From contig LWCA01000342.1 of the NCBI GenBank assembly GCA_001642005.1, positions 1 to 31,052 on the forward strand: 31,052 bases of DNA. Reading direction: 5' to 3'. The notes beneath the pieces are model-generated. The model was not told the origin of the DNA and ran no database searches. It was given only the letters and a program-made list of their open reading frames with translations. Source of the stretch: Intoshia linei. Lineage: Eukaryota; Orthonectida; Rhopaluridae. Numbering within the stretch: the stretch's first letter is position 1; every line of letters begins with the position of its first letter. A program made the position numbers and the translations under genes. Shown one piece after another: positions 30,045 to 31,052 of this stretch.

Positions 30045-30607
30045 ATCTTTTACATACATAAAATTGAATGTCTGTCTGTGCGTTCCGTTTATTTAAAAAA
30101 ATAAATCCTAGAATTTAAACCCAATTTATAATAGTTTTTTGAGAGCAATATCAGTTGACAGATGCAATATCACAAATTTCAATTTCTGAAATTGAGTCTT
30201 TCTGGGTTAAAAACTTAATTTCCTTTAAATTTTTTTTAAATAAAATAAAATAAAGAGGTGATTCGCCCACCGTTGAGAATCTCTGAATTAGAATAACGAT
30301 TTAACTTTATCGAATTTTAATTAGCTAATTATAATAATATTGATATCATAAAGCATGTAATTTCATTCTGATAAACATATCAAAAATTAACTTTACTAAC
30401 TTTTGACCGCCCTATTAATAACTAATAGTCCTAAAATTTAAAAAAAAATTATTTTGATAAAGCTTATTATCAGCAATTAGTAAATAGTAGCATTTTTATA
30501 AAGATTTCATTCTACAATTTATTTTTTTGGTAAAATTAAAAAAATCTGCCCTCGGCAGAGCTACATGTATGTAGCGTTTGTACAAAGTACATAACAGTCA
30601 AGCTAGT
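30045..30607 (-). repeat. Family 1 copy with a possible hAT relic inside
   Basis: It starts near TTTTACATACATAAAATTG, carries the opening modules (TTTCTGAAATTGAGTCTTTC at about 30182), and ends with the hairpin TCTGCCCTCGGCAGA (30545-30559), then TGTACAAAGTACATAACAGT and CAAGCTAGTATG. The GATTCGCCCACCGTTGAGAA tract before 30287 ends in a CTCTG that looks like a hAT end. The family border touches the downstream gene within about 20 bases. Confidence 0.65.
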
Positions 30608-30627
30608 ATGCTAAAAGAAAACATAAA

Positions 30628-30790
30628 TTACAATTCCAACCATTCGTTTAAATTTTCTTGCATCTTTAAGAAATTAAAGTCAAATTTTTCATTTTCATGG
30701 ACCGGATTCCATGATTTCAATAATTTTGATAGTATTTTTTTGTTTTGTGGTGATATTCCACATTTTAATAATACATCCATACATGTATTG
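30628..30790 (-). CDS. Terminal exon of an unrecognised gene that starts beyond the window
   Basis: After acceptor TAATATTAG (phase 2), 53 codons stay open to TAA and give an amphipathic helical C-terminus: NTCMDVLLKCGISPQNKKIL, SKLLKSWNPVHENEKF and LKMQENLNEWLEL. Composition and splice signal favour a real exon. Upstream exons were not found in the remaining 260 bases, so they probably lie to the right of the window. The plus-strand open frame at 30578-30802 is its shadow. Function unknown. Confidence 0.5.
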
Positions 30791-31052
30791 CTAATATTAT
30801 AATAATTAAATAAAATACATAATTCTTTCTCTCTAGTTCGTGAGTGTTATTTTATCAGTGATTTGGTCAAATAGACAAATTGTAATCATATAAATCTTAA
30901 TATTATAAATATTAACATTATTTATATTTATATATAATGTTATTACAGTATAATTAATTATATATCTGTTATCTAATTATATTAATAATAATTCTTATAT
31001 ATAAATTAAAATTAATAATAATTATAATTATTAAACTATGTAGAAAATATAA

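Overview
The window is nuclear DNA of an animal with a very AT-rich genome. Genes carry GT-AG introns, many only 35-62 bases long, and the recognisable proteins (the CCM3/PDCD10 scaffold, an SLC6 neurotransmitter-type transporter, a protocadherin-like cadherin and a DNAJC10/ERdj5 relic) are metazoan. The tiny introns, intron-free protocadherin and divergent proteins would fit a fast-evolving spiralian such as a flatworm or an orthonectid, but this is inference and the sequence does not settle it. All genes were reassembled by hand from splice signals and reading-frame phase, because most exons are too short to stand out as open frames.

Layout. 1-2100: decayed repeats, including a tandem-repeat element. 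2121-3326 (+): an unrecognised four-exon gene. 3558-5224: a foldback element. 5959-9072 (+): PDCD10 in nine coding exons, with a foldback element in one intron. 9088-17399 (-): a 15-exon SLC6 transporter closest to glycine transporters, running towards PDCD10 with 15 bases between the two stop codons; its introns hold a hAT MITE with a perfect 8-bp target duplication and several other MITEs. 18906-19800: a long copy of the dominant repeat. 20423-21090: another foldback copy, carrying an array of TACTGACA/TGTCAGTA motifs, that stops just before a single-exon cadherin at 21108-24203 (+). 24510-25467: a foldback copy split by a hAT-like MITE. 25555-27497 (-): an unrecognised multi-exon gene with an 8-base first coding exon. 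27527-29607: a composite element. 30045-30607: another repeat copy. 30628-30790 (-): the last exon of a gene that begins beyond the right edge.

The most notable object is the composite at 27527-29607. Inside one copy of the dominant foldback-like family sit a TTAA-flanked piggyBac element with perfect 17-bp terminal repeats and a broken transposase, and about 1 kb of intron-free, stop-interrupted ERdj5 coding sequence. The two flanks of the ERdj5 piece are adjacent in an uninterrupted copy elsewhere in the window, which suggests that the element captured a host gene fragment.

The dominant repeat family is modular. Sub-repeats of roughly 120-200 bases, each with a GGTCAAAACC-like core, are arranged in inverted arms, with two different types of end sequence. 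It occurs at least nine times and has shaped introns, a probable promoter region and gene borders across the window. No RNA genes, CRISPR arrays or prokaryotic features were seen.
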